Below, one piece after another: positions 14,284 to 14,329 of a stretch of 14,329 bases of DNA. Made by a program: the position numbers and the translations under genes. A model generated the notes under the pieces. The model made no database searches and was not told the DNA's origin. It was given only the letters and a program-made list of their open reading frames with translations. The first letter of the stretch is position 1. Every line of letters begins with the position of its first letter. The stretch is from Desulfobacteraceae bacterium UBA2771 (GTDB lineage: Bacteria; Desulfobacterota; Desulfobacteria; Desulfobacterales; Desulfosarcinaceae), in NCBI GenBank assembly GCA_002352605.1, contig DEIP01000195.1:10995-25323 (forward strand), given 5' to 3'.

Positions 14284-14329
14284 GGATACTCTGTAATCTG
14301 GGGCCGCCCATCAAGGCCCTTAATTACTT

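Noticed and set aside
14301..14319. GGGCC/GGCCC hairpin near the window end as terminator
   Set aside because: It has five pairs, a nine-base loop and a poor T-tract, and no gene is visible upstream for it to terminate.
1..14329. AAGTAATT near position 4 and AATTACTT at the end as terminal inverted repeats of a mobile element
   Set aside because: An eight-base AT-rich match at arbitrary window edges is expected by chance, and there is no transposase or integrase.

Overview
The window looks like a chromosomal segment from a GC-rich Gram-negative bacterium, most likely a member of the Desulfobacterota (former Deltaproteobacteria). That placement is inferred from three things: an MSHA-type pilus operon with modular, Cys-containing prepilins, a secreted DsbA-like protein whose active site is best read as selenocysteine, and a DUF4136-type lipoprotein next to a very large membrane protein. 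No rRNA, tRNA, CRISPR array, insertion sequence or integrase was seen.

Region 1 (39-7824, minus strand) is one co-directional pilus operon. In transcription order it holds an MshI/GspL-PilM-like assembly protein (7824-6424), an MshJ/PilO-GspM-like protein (6427-5909), an MshK/GspB-PilP-like protein (5907-5368) and an MshL-like lipoprotein secretin (5343-3844). These are followed by three pilin-type proteins: a compact prepilin (3698-3141), a larger prepilin with an Ig-like (He_PIG-type) C-terminus (3117-2107), and a 682-residue paralog of it that has lost Glu+5 and carries two tandem LamG/concanavalin-like domains (2087-39). The early genes overlap or nearly abut, suggesting translational coupling. 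Together they would build the envelope-spanning assembly platform, the outer-membrane pore, and a pilus or pseudopilus whose tip is plausibly the LamG protein. No ATPase, platform protein or prepilin peptidase lies in the window.

Region 2 (7825-11840) starts with a divergent intergenic region holding a candidate plus-strand promoter and a strong leader hairpin. It continues with a DUF4136-type lipoprotein (8057-8623) and a 1053-residue protein (8679-11840). The latter has an N-terminal half resembling a degenerate PHP (polymerase and histidinol phosphatase) domain and a C-terminal half with about six membrane segments. Its function is unknown.

Region 3 (11939-13047, minus strand) is a two-gene unit. 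An exported thioredoxin-fold protein has an in-frame UGA exactly at the first active-site Cys position (UPYC), with a SECIS-like hairpin downstream. A small Cys-containing lipoprotein follows, overlapping it by four bases. Upstream are a structured leader with a possible attenuator and a strong bidirectional-looking terminator that separates this unit from Region 4.

Region 4 (13232-14191, minus strand) is a stand-alone metallo-beta-lactamase-fold hydrolase of the COG1237 type with its own candidate promoter. The most notable points are the selenoprotein/lipoprotein pair, the LamG-bearing pilin paralog and the PHP-like membrane protein.
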